A DNA stretch of 64,000 nt from Loktanella sp. (GTDB taxonomy: Bacteria > Pseudomonadota > Alphaproteobacteria > Rhodobacterales > Rhodobacteraceae): contig JAIBDT010000001.1 in assembly GCA_024686085.1 (NCBI GenBank), positions 124,001 to 188,000 on the forward strand. Direction: 5' to 3'. The notes beneath the pieces are model-generated. The model saw only the letters and a list, made by a program, of their open reading frames with translations. It was not told the origin of the DNA and did not search any database. Of this stretch, positions 22,804 to 31,504 are shown piece by piece (the first letter of the stretch is position 1; each line of letters opens with the position of its first letter). The position numbers and the translations under genes were made by a program.

Positions 22804-24345
22804 ATGACAAATGATATTTTTATCGGCGGCGGTGGTGTTGCTTACGGCGAGGCGCAGCTGCTTTTGCTCGATAAGTCGAACCGTCATGGGTTGATCGCGG
22901 GCGCCACAGGGACAGGTAAAACCGTCACGCTGCAAATTATGGCCGAAGGGTTTTCAAACGCTGGCGTGCCGGTGTTCTTGTCTGATGTGAAGGGCGACCT
23001 TTCTGGGCTTGCGGTATCTGGGACCGAAACATTCAAGTTGCATGAACCCTTTATGAAGCGCGCGGAAACCATCGGGCTTGATCTGCAATACGACAGCTTT
23101 CCCGTCACCTTCTGGGATTTGTTTGGGCAACAAGGTCACCCGATCCGCGCAACAGTCGCCGAGATGGGGCCTTTGTTGCTGTCACGACTCATGGAATTGA
23201 CCGACGTCCAAGAAGGCGTGCTGAACGTGGCCTTCCGCGTGGCGGACGAACAGGGATTGCCGCTGCTTGACCTGAAGGACCTTCAAGCATTGTTGGTTTG
23301 GGTCGGTCAAAACGCTGCCGATTTGTCTTTGCGTTACGGAAACGTGGCGGCGTCTTCGGTTGGTGCGATCCAGCGCCAATTGCTTGTACTTGAGAACCAA
23401 GGCGGCACCGCATTGTTTGGCGAGCCCGCGCTGGAACTGTCCGATCTGATGCGCGTGCGGGCAGACGGGAAGGGCGAGATCAATATTCTCGCCGCCGACC
23501 AACTGATGGGCAGCCCACGGCTATATGCGACCTTCCTGCTGTGGTTGTTGTCAGAACTTTTTGAGGAACTGCCAGAGGTCGGGAACCCCGATAAACCGAA
23601 ATTGGTTTTCTTCTTTGATGAAGCGCACCTGTTGTTTGACGGCGCACCAAAAGCACTGGTCAACAAGGTTGAACAGGTGGCGCGTCTGATCCGCTCGAAA
23701 GGGGTCGGGGTCTACTTTGTTACCCAGAACCCCGGTGATGTGCCAGATGATGTGTTGGGCCAACTTGGCAACCGCGTGCAACACGCATTGCGCGCCTTTA
23801 CTGCCCGCGACCGGAAAGAGCTGAAAACAGCCGCCGAGACTTACCGCGACAACCCGACCTTCGATACCGCAGAAGCGATCCAGCAAGTAGGCACAGGCGA
23901 GGCGGTCACATCTTTCTTGGACAAAAAAGGTATCCCGCAAGTCGTGCAGCGGACCTTGATCCGTCCACCGTCATCGCAGCTAGGCCCAATCGACAAACCT
24001 ACGCGGGATGCGATCATGGCAAGCTCGGACATGGCGGGCAAATACGATGTGACGCTTGACCGGATATCGGCCTCGGAAATGCTGGCAAAGCGCGCTGATG
24101 CGGCGGCGCAAGAGGCAGAAGCTGCTGAAGCAGCGGAAGATGCCGCCGAAGCCAAAGAACGTGAATACAAGAAGGCGCGTCGCTACGATGGCGGCGGGAC
24201 CACGTCGCGCAGCACCTCTCGTCGCTCATCAAAAGATGACGGCTTTGGCGGCGCGCTGGCAAAAGTTGTGATGAAGGAACTCAAAGGCACTACAGGACGC
24301 CGCATTGTGCGCGGCATCCTTGGTGGATTGTTCAAAGGGCGCTGA
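22804..24345 (+). CDS. HerA-like ATPase, DUF853 (YjgR) family
   Basis: A 513-residue P-loop ATPase from ATG 22804. Walker A is GATGTGKT (33-40) and Walker B KLVFFFDEAH (266-275). The family also shows FLSDVKGDLSGL, FVTQNPGDVPDDVL and RAFTARDRKELKTAAETY. The C-terminus has an Ala/Glu-rich coiled coil, a Ser/Arg-rich linker and a basic end (GRRIVRGILGGLFKGR). DUF853 proteins belong to the FtsK-HerA group of DNA-pumping ATPases, but this branch has no settled role. The 370-bp region before it has two small RNA candidates. Its stop codon abuts that of the convergent CorC gene. Confidence 0.9.
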   Translation: MTNDIFIGGGGVAYGEAQLLLLDKSNRHGLIAGATGTGKTVTLQIMAEGFSNAGVPVFLSDVKGDLSGLAVSGTETFKLHEPFMKRAETIGLDLQYDSFPVTFWDLFGQQGHPIRATVAEMGPLLLSRLMELTDVQEGVLNVAFRVADEQGLPLLDLKDLQALLVWVGQNAADLSLRYGNVAASSVGAIQRQLLVLENQGGTALFGEPALELSDLMRVRADGKGEINILAADQLMGSPRLYATFLLWLLSELFEELPEVGNPDKPKLVFFFDEAHLLFDGAPKALVNKVEQVARLIRSKGVGVYFVTQNPGDVPDDVLGQLGNRVQHALRAFTARDRKELKTAAETYRDNPTFDTAEAIQQVGTGEAVTSFLDKKGIPQVVQRTLIRPPSSQLGPIDKPTRDAIMASSDMAGKYDVTLDRISASEMLAKRADAAAQEAEAAEAAEDAAEAKEREYKKARRYDGGGTTSRSTSRRSSKDDGFGGALAKVVMKELKGTTGRRIVRGILGGLFKGR

Positions 24346-25647
24346 TTAAAGCGGACGCACCTTAAGAACAGCGATACGGTTCTCGTCCTTCTCGACGACT
24401 TCAAAACGGAACCCGTGGAAGCTAAACACTTGGCCTTCCACGGGGATCATCTGCGCCTCGTGAATAACCAAACCAGCGATTGTATTGGCTTCATCATCGG
24501 GCAAGGACCAATCATGGGCACGGTTCAAATCGCGCAAGGTCATACCACCTTCAACAAGATACGCCCCGTCCGAGGTTTCTTCGACCTGTGACGCGTCATC
24601 ATTGTCAAATTCATCGGCAATTTCACCCACGATTTCCTCAAGAATATCCTCAAGTGTGATCAGGCCCTGAAGGCCACCATATTCATCCACAACCAAAGCG
24701 AAATGCGTCTTGCGGCGCAAAAATTCGCGCATCTGATCGTCCAGCGTGGTGGTTTCCGGGATGAAGTAGGCGTCCATCGCGACCGACATGATATCAAAGC
24801 TACCTATGTCCTTACGGGTAAATTTGTCATCAATCAGCAGCTTGTGCATGGCGCGCAACAGGTCCTTGGCGTGGATCACGCCAACAATGTTTTCCGGATC
24901 GTCACGGTAGAGTGGCAAACGGGTGTGTGGGCTTTTCAAAATTTGCGCCAAGATTTCCTGGACCGGCAAATTAACATCCACAGTCTCAATGCCAGACCTG
25001 TGCAGCATGATCTCTTCAACCATGCGTTCATTAAGATCAAGCGCACCCAAAATGCGGTCACGGTCCTCTTTTTGGACAATGCCTTCGGAATGACCAAGCT
25101 GCAGCGCGCCCGCGATTTCTTCGCGTACGGCAAGAATGTGGCTGTCGGGATCAGTCCGGACACCAAATAGAAACAAAACGCCACGTACAAAAAAGCGCAC
25201 GGCAGACACGATCGGCGAGAATACCAGCACGATAATCGCGATAGGGGCTGCAACGCGAGACGCCACTTTTTCAGGGTTTGTAATCGCGTAAGTCTTCGGC
25301 AGCACCTCAGCGAAGATCAACACCAAAAGCGTCATAATCAACGTCGCAAATGCAACGCCATTCTGGCCGAATAGCTTTGTCAAAAGGGCAGTCGCTAGGG
25401 ACGTCGCCAGAATATTGACCACGTTATTACCAAGCAAAACCGAGCCTATAAGCCGTTCACTGTCTTCCGTTACGTTCAGTGCACGCTCGGCACCGCGCGA
25501 TCCTTTATCGGCGGCCGTGCGCAACTTACCACGTGACGCAGCCGTCAGCGCCGTTTCAGAACCGGAAAAGAAGCCAGAGAGTACCAAGAGCACAAGAATT
25601 GCGCTGGCAGTGACCCAAAATGCGGCGTCAAACAGAGACGTGTCCAT
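24346..25647 (-). CDS. CNNM/CorC (HlyC) family membrane protein with CBS domains
   Basis: A 433-residue protein. The DUF21/CNNM membrane domain (about 1-190, SGFFSGSETALTAASRGKL and VLIFAEVLPKTYA) precedes two CBS domains (about 205-330, LPLYRDDPENIVGVIHAKDLL and FALVVDEYGGLQGLITLEDILEEIVGEI, given here as two blocks) and a C-terminal CorC_HlyC domain (VEGGMTLRDLN, EGQVFSFHGFRFEV). Relatives are implicated in Mg2+/Co2+ efflux or transport control. Convergent with the HerA-like gene with no gap; xerD lies upstream on the same strand. Confidence 0.93.
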   Translation of the reverse strand: MDTSLFDAAFWVTASAILVLLVLSGFFSGSETALTAASRGKLRTAADKGSRGAERALNVTEDSERLIGSVLLGNNVVNILATSLATALLTKLFGQNGVAFATLIMTLLVLIFAEVLPKTYAITNPEKVASRVAAPIAIIVLVFSPIVSAVRFFVRGVLFLFGVRTDPDSHILAVREEIAGALQLGHSEGIVQKEDRDRILGALDLNERMVEEIMLHRSGIETVDVNLPVQEILAQILKSPHTRLPLYRDDPENIVGVIHAKDLLRAMHKLLIDDKFTRKDIGSFDIMSVAMDAYFIPETTTLDDQMREFLRRKTHFALVVDEYGGLQGLITLEDILEEIVGEIADEFDNDDASQVEETSDGAYLVEGGMTLRDLNRAHDWSLPDDEANTIAGLVIHEAQMIPVEGQVFSFHGFRFEVVEKDENRIAVLKVRPL

Positions 25648-25699
25648 CGTTAACTTTCATGTTAGTTTGCAGGGGTTATGGGGGCTTGAGGCTACGCGT

Positions 25700-26644
25700 T
25701 CAAGATGCCTTTGGATTTTTGCGGGCCAGCGGGTGGTGATCCATCACCAAATCCGTCAGCCGCTCATCCAAAACATGGGTGTAAATCTCTGTTGTGGCGA
25801 CATCGGCATGGCCCAGCATCGTTTGGATCGCACGCAGATCAGCGCCGCCCGCCAACAAATGAGTTGCAAAGGCATGGCGGATCGTGTGCGGGGTCACTTT
25901 GTCGGGCGAGACACCGCCCGCGACGGCAAGTTCCTTAATTAACCCAAAGAACCTATGGCGCGTCAGATGACCGGCCTTGCCCCGTGACGGGAACAAGAAT
26001 TTGGACGAGACAATACCCTTGGTCTTAGCTTCATCTTCGGCCGCATCGCGCACAGTCAACCAAATCGCCATGGCATCCTTGGCCGACGGCGACAGCGGGA
26101 CCATACGTTCTTTACCGCCCTTGCCGCGCACAAGTAACATCGCAGGGTTTCCGCGTGCGGCACTGACGGGCAGGCTCACCAATTCTGTAACGCGCATACC
26201 CGTCGCGTAGAGCAATTCCATCATGGCAGTATTGCGTTCAGCGTCACGGCTTACGCGAGCCGCAGATAAAAGACGTTCGATTTCTGGAACGTCCAGCGTC
26301 TTCGGCAGTGCTTTAGACCGACCCGGACCTTTGATCGTGATCGCAGGATTATCGGTGCGCCAGCCTTCTTCAAACGCAAATCGGTAGATTTGCTTGATCG
26401 CCGACAGGCGGCGCGCACGGGTTGATTTTGCCAATCCCTGCGTTGCGCAATCAATTAGATAGCTTTCGACTACATCTTGCGTGGCATCGGCAAAATGTAA
26501 TTTTTTCGGTGCCATCCAACCCGCAAAATCCGCAAGATCGCGCGCATAGGCAAGCTGAGTATTTGTTGCGGCATCAAGTTCTGCGGCCTGCGCTTCGAGG
26601 AAAGACTGTATCCAATGGGACATCGGCTGGTCGGCAGCACTCAT
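25700..26644 (-). CDS. xerD: Tyrosine recombinase XerD
   Basis: A 314-residue recombinase with the SAM-like N-terminal domain and all catalytic residues: Arg151 (ATGMRVTEL), Lys175 (VRGKGGKER), His253/Arg256 (HTIRHAFATHLL), His279 (GHADVATTEIY) and the nucleophile Tyr288. With XerC it resolves chromosome dimers at dif. A stand-alone position in a core operon and full length support XerD over a phage integrase. It overlaps the upstream periplasmic protein gene by ATGA. Confidence 0.94.
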   Translation of the reverse strand: MSAADQPMSHWIQSFLEAQAAELDAATNTQLAYARDLADFAGWMAPKKLHFADATQDVVESYLIDCATQGLAKSTRARRLSAIKQIYRFAFEEGWRTDNPAITIKGPGRSKALPKTLDVPEIERLLSAARVSRDAERNTAMMELLYATGMRVTELVSLPVSAARGNPAMLLVRGKGGKERMVPLSPSAKDAMAIWLTVRDAAEDEAKTKGIVSSKFLFPSRGKAGHLTRHRFFGLIKELAVAGGVSPDKVTPHTIRHAFATHLLAGGADLRAIQTMLGHADVATTEIYTHVLDERLTDLVMDHHPLARKNPKAS

Positions 26645-28155
26645 GACGGACGGTCCAGCAAAAGCATTTGAATCGCAGCCTTACGGGCAACATCCTCAAG
26701 GCCGATAAAGCGCCAGAACGCCAATGCGTCGGTCAGTGATGTCAAATCGCCAGCAACGCCGGAATTAAACGTATCAAAGCTATGAAGTATCGCCTCACCC
26801 AATGCACCGTTGCGCGCCATCGCTTCCAACTCGGCAGGTGGCATCGCATCTTCAAATGCGGCTTGGATCGCGATCTCTCGGTCAGTTTTCGCACCCGACG
26901 GCGCACCTTGCGCCAAAAGCATCACAAAACGCTGATTTGGGGCAGCTTGCGCGATCAATTCAAAATCGGACGACAGTAATCCGACCTCGATCACCTGCGG
27001 CCCTGTAAGTTCCAATTCGTGCAGCTTTTGACCAAAATATCGCGCAAATGGCACCTCTAACTTGGCGTCCTTCATCGCAGGCCACGCGGTTTCAAGGTGG
27101 GTTGCAGCGGCACTTGGGTCACGTGCGGTCAAAGCTAGGTCTAGGCGCTGGATCGCTTCAACACGGTCCCAAATACCACCCGAGGCTGCGGGGGTACGGG
27201 CAAGATAATGGCCGAACAATACTTTTTCCGAAACCGCGCCCAACCGCGCAAGGCGTTCGGATGCTTCCAACTGGCTTTTCCAACCCGTCGTGCTTCGTAG
27301 ATCGGCATGGGCAAATGCGTTGGGCAACCGTTGGGTTGCCATCGCCTCACCGATCGCTTCACGCATACGGAACACCAACGGGCTAAGACGGGACGGTGCT
27401 GGCAGCGGCGGTTCATCCTCGTAAAGATCAGGGTCAAGAAAGCGGGACAACAATGCCTCTTCCTCGGCACTGATATCACCCAACACGCGGTGGGTGTTCA
27501 AAGTCAACGCCGCGGCAGACCAATCGCCACTACGGGCCGTGCAGAATATGCGGGCCGGGTAGGTCGGGGCGACACTTGGGCTTTCTCCCATGACTTTACA
27601 GGCGGCATCTTCTTGACCTGTTAAAAGCGCCACATCAAACCAGCGACGAAAAAGGTCAGGCCGCAGGCTGTCGCCTTGCTCTAACAATGCCATCGCAGGT
27701 TCAAGTGCGCCAATGTCCAATAGCTTGTCGATACGCGCGAGAAAAAGCGGCCCATCAGCGCGGTTACCGGTTGGTGCATCCGCTTCGGCCAATATTAGTG
27801 TCATCAGCAAGTCTTGAATGGCTGGCAAGGTGTCCGTGCGTGCAGAGCGCATCAAAGGCACTAACGTGTCGCTAGTGCTGGCGGACCACAATGTTGCCGG
27901 CAGGCCAGTGATGTCATTTGATAATAGGCCAATGGGGGCGGGGGCAGGAGCATCAAGGGCCGTGACAGTCACCTGTGGCACGTCCGCTGTGCTCGCGACG
28001 GGCTGTTCATCTGGCTTGAGCGCGGGTACGGGCTCCACTGGCAGAGCAACGACACTTTGTGACAACCAGTCAATCGCTGATAAGGGACTTGCTTGTTGCG
28101 CAGCCATTGGGTGAGCCGCGCAGGCAAGTGTCAGTATGACCCAGCTTGCGCGCAT
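26641..28155 (-). CDS. Exported helical protein of unknown function, 504 residues
   Basis: A 504-residue protein with an N-terminal signal peptide (MRASWVILTLACAAHPMAAQ). The remainder is Ala/Leu-rich and appears alpha-helical, with repeat-like segments (for example LDIGALEPAMALLEQGDSL and TGQEDAACKVMGESP), which could be TPR-like repeats. No catalytic motif is recognised. It is coupled to xerD downstream (ATGA overlap) and abuts a 51-residue membrane protein gene upstream. The conserved position suggests a core envelope role, but none can be assigned. Confidence 0.75.
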   Translation of the reverse strand: MRASWVILTLACAAHPMAAQQASPLSAIDWLSQSVVALPVEPVPALKPDEQPVASTADVPQVTVTALDAPAPAPIGLLSNDITGLPATLWSASTSDTLVPLMRSARTDTLPAIQDLLMTLILAEADAPTGNRADGPLFLARIDKLLDIGALEPAMALLEQGDSLRPDLFRRWFDVALLTGQEDAACKVMGESPSVAPTYPARIFCTARSGDWSAAALTLNTHRVLGDISAEEEALLSRFLDPDLYEDEPPLPAPSRLSPLVFRMREAIGEAMATQRLPNAFAHADLRSTTGWKSQLEASERLARLGAVSEKVLFGHYLARTPAASGGIWDRVEAIQRLDLALTARDPSAAATHLETAWPAMKDAKLEVPFARYFGQKLHELELTGPQVIEVGLLSSDFELIAQAAPNQRFVMLLAQGAPSGAKTDREIAIQAAFEDAMPPAELEAMARNGALGEAILHSFDTFNSGVAGDLTSLTDALAFWRFIGLEDVARKAAIQMLLLDRPS

Positions 28156-28311
28156 CTAGTTCGCGTCCAAAGTGAATGGAACCGTGATCGTTTCGCTTGG
28201 GGCTGCGAAATCACTCGGGAAAAAGATCGGACCAGCATAGGCATATACAATCAAAGCGATCCCGCCCAATATGATCAACACCAGTAGAAGTTTGATAAGT
28301 CGCCACAACAT
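28156..28311 (-). CDS. Small single-span membrane protein, 51 residues
   Basis: ATG 28311 opens a 51-codon frame. One membrane segment (LIKLLLVLIILGGIALIVYAY) is followed by a short periplasmic tail (FFPSDFAAPSETITVPFTLDAN). Its stop is directly followed by the start of the exported 504-residue protein gene, so they are likely cotranscribed and may work together. No family is recognised. Confidence 0.65.
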   Translation of the reverse strand: MLWRLIKLLLVLIILGGIALIVYAYAGPIFFPSDFAAPSETITVPFTLDAN

Positions 28312-28465
28312 AAAAAGTCTTGCCCCAATTTTGCCTAATTAGCGGTCTGAATGCCGCGTTCTGAGTTGTTTATATATGGCCTTTTGCGCAATATCACGCC
28401 ATTCAGTTGAACAAATTTCAATTAGGCGGCAGATAGCCGACGAAACCCAAGTAAGTGAGGCGTAA

Positions 28466-29029
28466 ATGATCATGCCCCAAGGCGTTCTGAAACCAAAATT
28501 ACACCGCACCGTGGTCTTGGTGGGGATGATGGGGTCTGGTAAAACCGCAATCGGGCGGTCTTTGGCAGCGGCCTTGCAGGTGCCGTTTATGGACAGTGAC
28601 GCGGCGATCGAAGAGGCCTCGACCCGCACCATTGCAGAGATTTTTGCCCGCGACGGCGAAGCGTTTTTTCGCAAGCGTGAGGCCGAGGTAGTAGATCGGC
28701 TGCTCTCAGGTGAGCCAATTATCTTATCAACGGGCGGCGGCGCATTTCTGACTGAAAAGACACGGGATATGATCGCGCATAAAGGCATCGCCGTTTGGCT
28801 AAATGCTGACCTGGACACACTGTGGGAACGGGTTCGCCATAAGAACACGCGGCCATTGCTGCAAACCGCTGACCCTTTGGGAACATTGACAGAATTGTTC
28901 AAAGTGCGCGCTCCAGTTTACGCCAATGCGAAGTTGCACGTGAACATTCATCCAACTGCCAGCATTGAAGAAACGACGCAAAATGTCATCGCCGTTTTGG
29001 AAAAAGACCCCACAGTTCTGGAGATTTAA
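28466..29029 (+). CDS. aroK: Shikimate kinase
   Basis: A 187-residue kinase with Walker A GMMGSGKTA (20-28), the shikimate-binding DSDAAIEEASTRTIAEIF and STGGGAF motifs and the lid arginines in the RHKNTRPLLQ segment. It phosphorylates shikimate to shikimate 3-phosphate for aromatic amino acid synthesis. ATG 28472 is an equally possible start. aroB follows two bases after the stop, the usual aroKB operon. Confidence 0.96.
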   Translation: MIMPQGVLKPKLHRTVVLVGMMGSGKTAIGRSLAAALQVPFMDSDAAIEEASTRTIAEIFARDGEAFFRKREAEVVDRLLSGEPIILSTGGGAFLTEKTRDMIAHKGIAVWLNADLDTLWERVRHKNTRPLLQTADPLGTLTELFKVRAPVYANAKLHVNIHPTASIEETTQNVIAVLEKDPTVLEI

Positions 29030-29031
29030 AT

Positions 29032-30153
29032 ATGATAAAAACCGCATCCGTCGTTCATGTGGACTTGCCGGGACGTGAATATGATATCCAGATTGGCCCC
29101 GGCTTGTTGGGAAAAGTGGGCGCGTTTATTGCGCCATTTGGTGGCCGCAAACATGTGGCGATTGTGACAGATGAAACAGTCGCGGGTTTGCATCTTGCCA
29201 GTCTTCAAGCGGGACTAACTGCGGCGGGCCTGACGTCTGAGGCGCTAGCGCTTCCTGCTGGGGAAAGCACCAAGTGCTGGGTTGAACTCGAACGGACTTG
29301 CGATTTTCTGCTCGATCAAAAAGTCGAGCGCGGCGATATCGTCATTGCCTTCGGGGGCGGTGTCATCGGCGATCTTGCTGGCTTTGCGGCAGCGGTGCTG
29401 CGGCGCGGGGTGCGCTTTGTGCAAATTCCGACCTCTTTGCTGGCCCAAGTTGACAGTTCTGTTGGCGGCAAGACTGGGATCAACACCAAGCACGGCAAAA
29501 ACCTGATTGGTGCCTTTCATCAACCAACTTTGGTGCTGGCCGACACAGCTTTGCTCGGCACTCTTGCGCCCCGCGACTTTCTGGCAGGTTACGGCGAAGT
29601 GGTGAAATACGGACTGCTTGGTGATCTAAAGTTCTTCGAGTGGCTTGAAAAACATGGGCTAGCCATGGCTGCGGGCGATATGGACGCGCGCGTGCAAGCG
29701 GTAACGCGGTCCGTGCAAATGAAGGCCGACATCGTGCAACGCGACGAGACAGAGCAGGGTGACCGGGCTTTGTTGAACCTCGGACACACATTCTGCCACG
29801 CACTTGAGGCGGCGACTGGTTATTCTGACCGGCTACTTCACGGAGAAGGCGTCGCAATCGGTTGCGCGATGGCATTCGAACTTTCGGCCCGCTTGGGGCT
29901 GTGTAGTCAGGAAAGCCCTAGCCGTGTGCGCGCGCACCTGCGCCAGATGGGAACCAAGGTCGATTTGCGTGATATTGAGGGGGACTTGCCCGACGCAGAA
30001 ACCCTATTGGGGTTGATGGGGCAGGATAAAAAGGTCGTTGCAGGCCAATTGCGTTTCATTTTGGCACGCGAAATCGGGGACGCGTTTATTACTTCAGACG
30101 TGCCGCGCGAAGTGGTCTTGTCGGTCTTAAAGGACGCACTCGCAGAAAGGTAG
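29032..30153 (+). CDS. aroB: 3-dehydroquinate synthase
   Basis: A 373-residue AroB. NAD-binding and metal-binding features are seen in AFGGGVIGDLAGFAAA, the PTSLLAQVDSSVGGKTGIN segment (two adjoining blocks), ERDETEQGDRALLNLGHTF-type LLNLGHTFCHALE (zinc histidines) and LHGEGVAIGCAMAF. It converts DAHP to 3-dehydroquinate. Its start has GGAG upstream in the aroK end. Its TAG stop is inside the stem of the downstream terminator. Confidence 0.97.
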   Translation: MIKTASVVHVDLPGREYDIQIGPGLLGKVGAFIAPFGGRKHVAIVTDETVAGLHLASLQAGLTAAGLTSEALALPAGESTKCWVELERTCDFLLDQKVERGDIVIAFGGGVIGDLAGFAAAVLRRGVRFVQIPTSLLAQVDSSVGGKTGINTKHGKNLIGAFHQPTLVLADTALLGTLAPRDFLAGYGEVVKYGLLGDLKFFEWLEKHGLAMAAGDMDARVQAVTRSVQMKADIVQRDETEQGDRALLNLGHTFCHALEAATGYSDRLLHGEGVAIGCAMAFELSARLGLCSQESPSRVRAHLRQMGTKVDLRDIEGDLPDAETLLGLMGQDKKVVAGQLRFILAREIGDAFITSDVPREVVLSVLKDALAER

Positions 30154-30176
30154 GATGGATTAAAAATCCACCCTAC
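30150..30176. terminator. Bidirectional terminator between aroB and ssb
   Basis: GTAGG-A-TGGATT, loop AAA, AATCCA-C-CCTAC makes an 11-bp stem with one mismatch. The two genes are convergent and only 32 bases apart. The stem sequence resembles GTAGGGTGGAT-type dispersed repeats seen in many proteobacteria. Confidence 0.7.
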
Positions 30177-30185
30177 GCCGTTGAT

Positions 30186-30704
30186 TTAGAACGGAATTTC
30201 ATCATCCATATCGGAACGACCACCACCACCCGCAGAACCGCCACCATCATAGCCGCCGCCCTGAGATCCGCTGCCGCTGTAGCCGCCACCTTGATTGCCG
30301 CCACCGTAACCGCCACCTTGGTCACCGCCGCCACCACCTTGACTGCTGCCGTCACGACCGTCAAGCATTGTCAATGTGCCGCCAAAGCCTTGCAAGACGA
30401 CTTCAGTGGAATAACGGTCAGTGCCGTCTTGGGCCTGATACTTACGGGTCTGCAATGCACCTTCAATGTAGACCTTCGAGCCTTTACGCAGGTATTGCTC
30501 TGCAATCCGCACAAGACCGTCGTTAAAGATTGCGACAGAGTGCCATTCTGTTTTTTCACGACGTTCGCCGGTGTTTTTGTCTTTCCACGTTTCGGACGTC
30601 GCAATGCGCAAGTTGCACACTTTGCCACCGTTACCGAACGTCCGGACTTCTGGGTCACGACCCAAGTTGCCGATCAAAATCACTTTGTTGACGCTACCAG
30701 CCAT
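30186..30704 (-). CDS. ssb: Single-stranded DNA-binding protein
   Basis: A 172-residue SSB. The OB fold occupies about 1-110 ([20 protein letters not shown], then [24 protein letters not shown] in two stretches), followed by a long Gly-rich linker and the acidic tip DMDDEIPF that recruits repair and replication proteins. It coats single-stranded DNA in replication, recombination and repair. The linker, from 30186 to about 30350, is repetitive (GGGY/GGGNQ units). Confidence 0.97.
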   Translation of the reverse strand: MAGSVNKVILIGNLGRDPEVRTFGNGGKVCNLRIATSETWKDKNTGERREKTEWHSVAIFNDGLVRIAEQYLRKGSKVYIEGALQTRKYQAQDGTDRYSTEVVLQGFGGTLTMLDGRDGSSQGGGGGDQGGGYGGGNQGGGYSGSGSQGGGYDGGGSAGGGGRSDMDDEIPF

Positions 30705-30859
30705 TCTTAAACCCCTTCACGATTCTGCAGTTTGCACAGTTGTGACAGACCACGTTTGCAGCGACAAGGCGGCGGACGGCTTATATCGTGCATAGGGCTG
30801 GCAGTTTCGCTTGCAATGTATAATATATCGCAAAAGAGTAATCGTCTGGGGGCGTTTGT

Positions 30860-31450
30860 ATGCGTGTGTTAAGAACAGTTGTCGTACTAGCGGCTCTAGG
30901 GTCACCTTTTGCCGTTTTGGCCGATACTGTGTCAACACAGTCACGCACGTCATTGTTCCAAAACCAACTTGCGGTTTTGGATAATAGATCGGCCAAGCAA
31001 TACAGCAATTCAGTCCGTCTTCAGCCACCACGCGCCGTTGTTCCGACAATCGCAAGCACATCTGTGCCATCGTACAATGGCCGGTACACGGGCCCGCTGC
31101 TGAGCCTTGCGCGGTCAGCTGCGCGTCAGCACGGGATACCCGAAGACCTGTTCTTACGCCTTGTTCAGCAAGAAAGTGGTTGGAATGCGCGGGCTAGGTC
31201 TCACAAAGGGGCAATTGGTCTGGCGCAACTGATGCCGCAAACAGCCCGTGCCTTGGGCGTGAACCCACATGATCCGGCGCAAAACCTCGAAGGCGGCGCA
31301 CGCTATCTGCGCAGGCAATACGAAAAATTTGGAAATTGGCGGCTTGCACTTGCGGCCTATAACGCAGGCCCCGGCGCGGTCGAGCGTTACAATGGCATCC
31401 CGCCATACAAAGAAACTCGTAACTATGTGCGGGTGATCTGGGGCAACTAA
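30860..31450 (+). CDS. Lytic transglycosylase, SLT domain
   Basis: A 196-residue periplasmic protein with an N-terminal signal peptide ([18 protein letters not shown]) and an SLT lysozyme-like domain from about 85. The catalytic glutamate is Glu105 in [10 protein letters not shown], with [18 protein letters not shown] and [16 protein letters not shown] as the other family blocks. It cleaves glycan strands of peptidoglycan to anhydromuropeptides. It stands alone, divergent from ssb, and ends at a terminator. Confidence 0.94.
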   Translation: MRVLRTVVVLAALGSPFAVLADTVSTQSRTSLFQNQLAVLDNRSAKQYSNSVRLQPPRAVVPTIASTSVPSYNGRYTGPLLSLARSAARQHGIPEDLFLRLVQQESGWNARARSHKGAIGLAQLMPQTARALGVNPHDPAQNLEGGARYLRRQYEKFGNWRLALAAYNAGPGAVERYNGIPPYKETRNYVRVIWGN

Positions 31451-31474
31451 GCCAATGTCATCGGTTGTGGAGAA

Positions 31475-31503
31475 GGGCGGCCCATTGTAGGCCGCCCGTT
31501 TTT
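31475..31503 (+). terminator. Terminator of the lytic transglycosylase gene
   Basis: GGGCGGCC (31475-31482) and GGCCGCCC (31490-31497) form a perfect 8-bp stem followed by GTTTTTG, 24 bases after the stop. Confidence 0.92.
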
Positions 31504-31504
31504 G

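Noticed and set aside
25700-26644. XerD as a phage or island integrase
   Set aside because: No attachment-site repeat, tRNA target or phage genes lie nearby, and the protein is a standard XerD within a core gene run.
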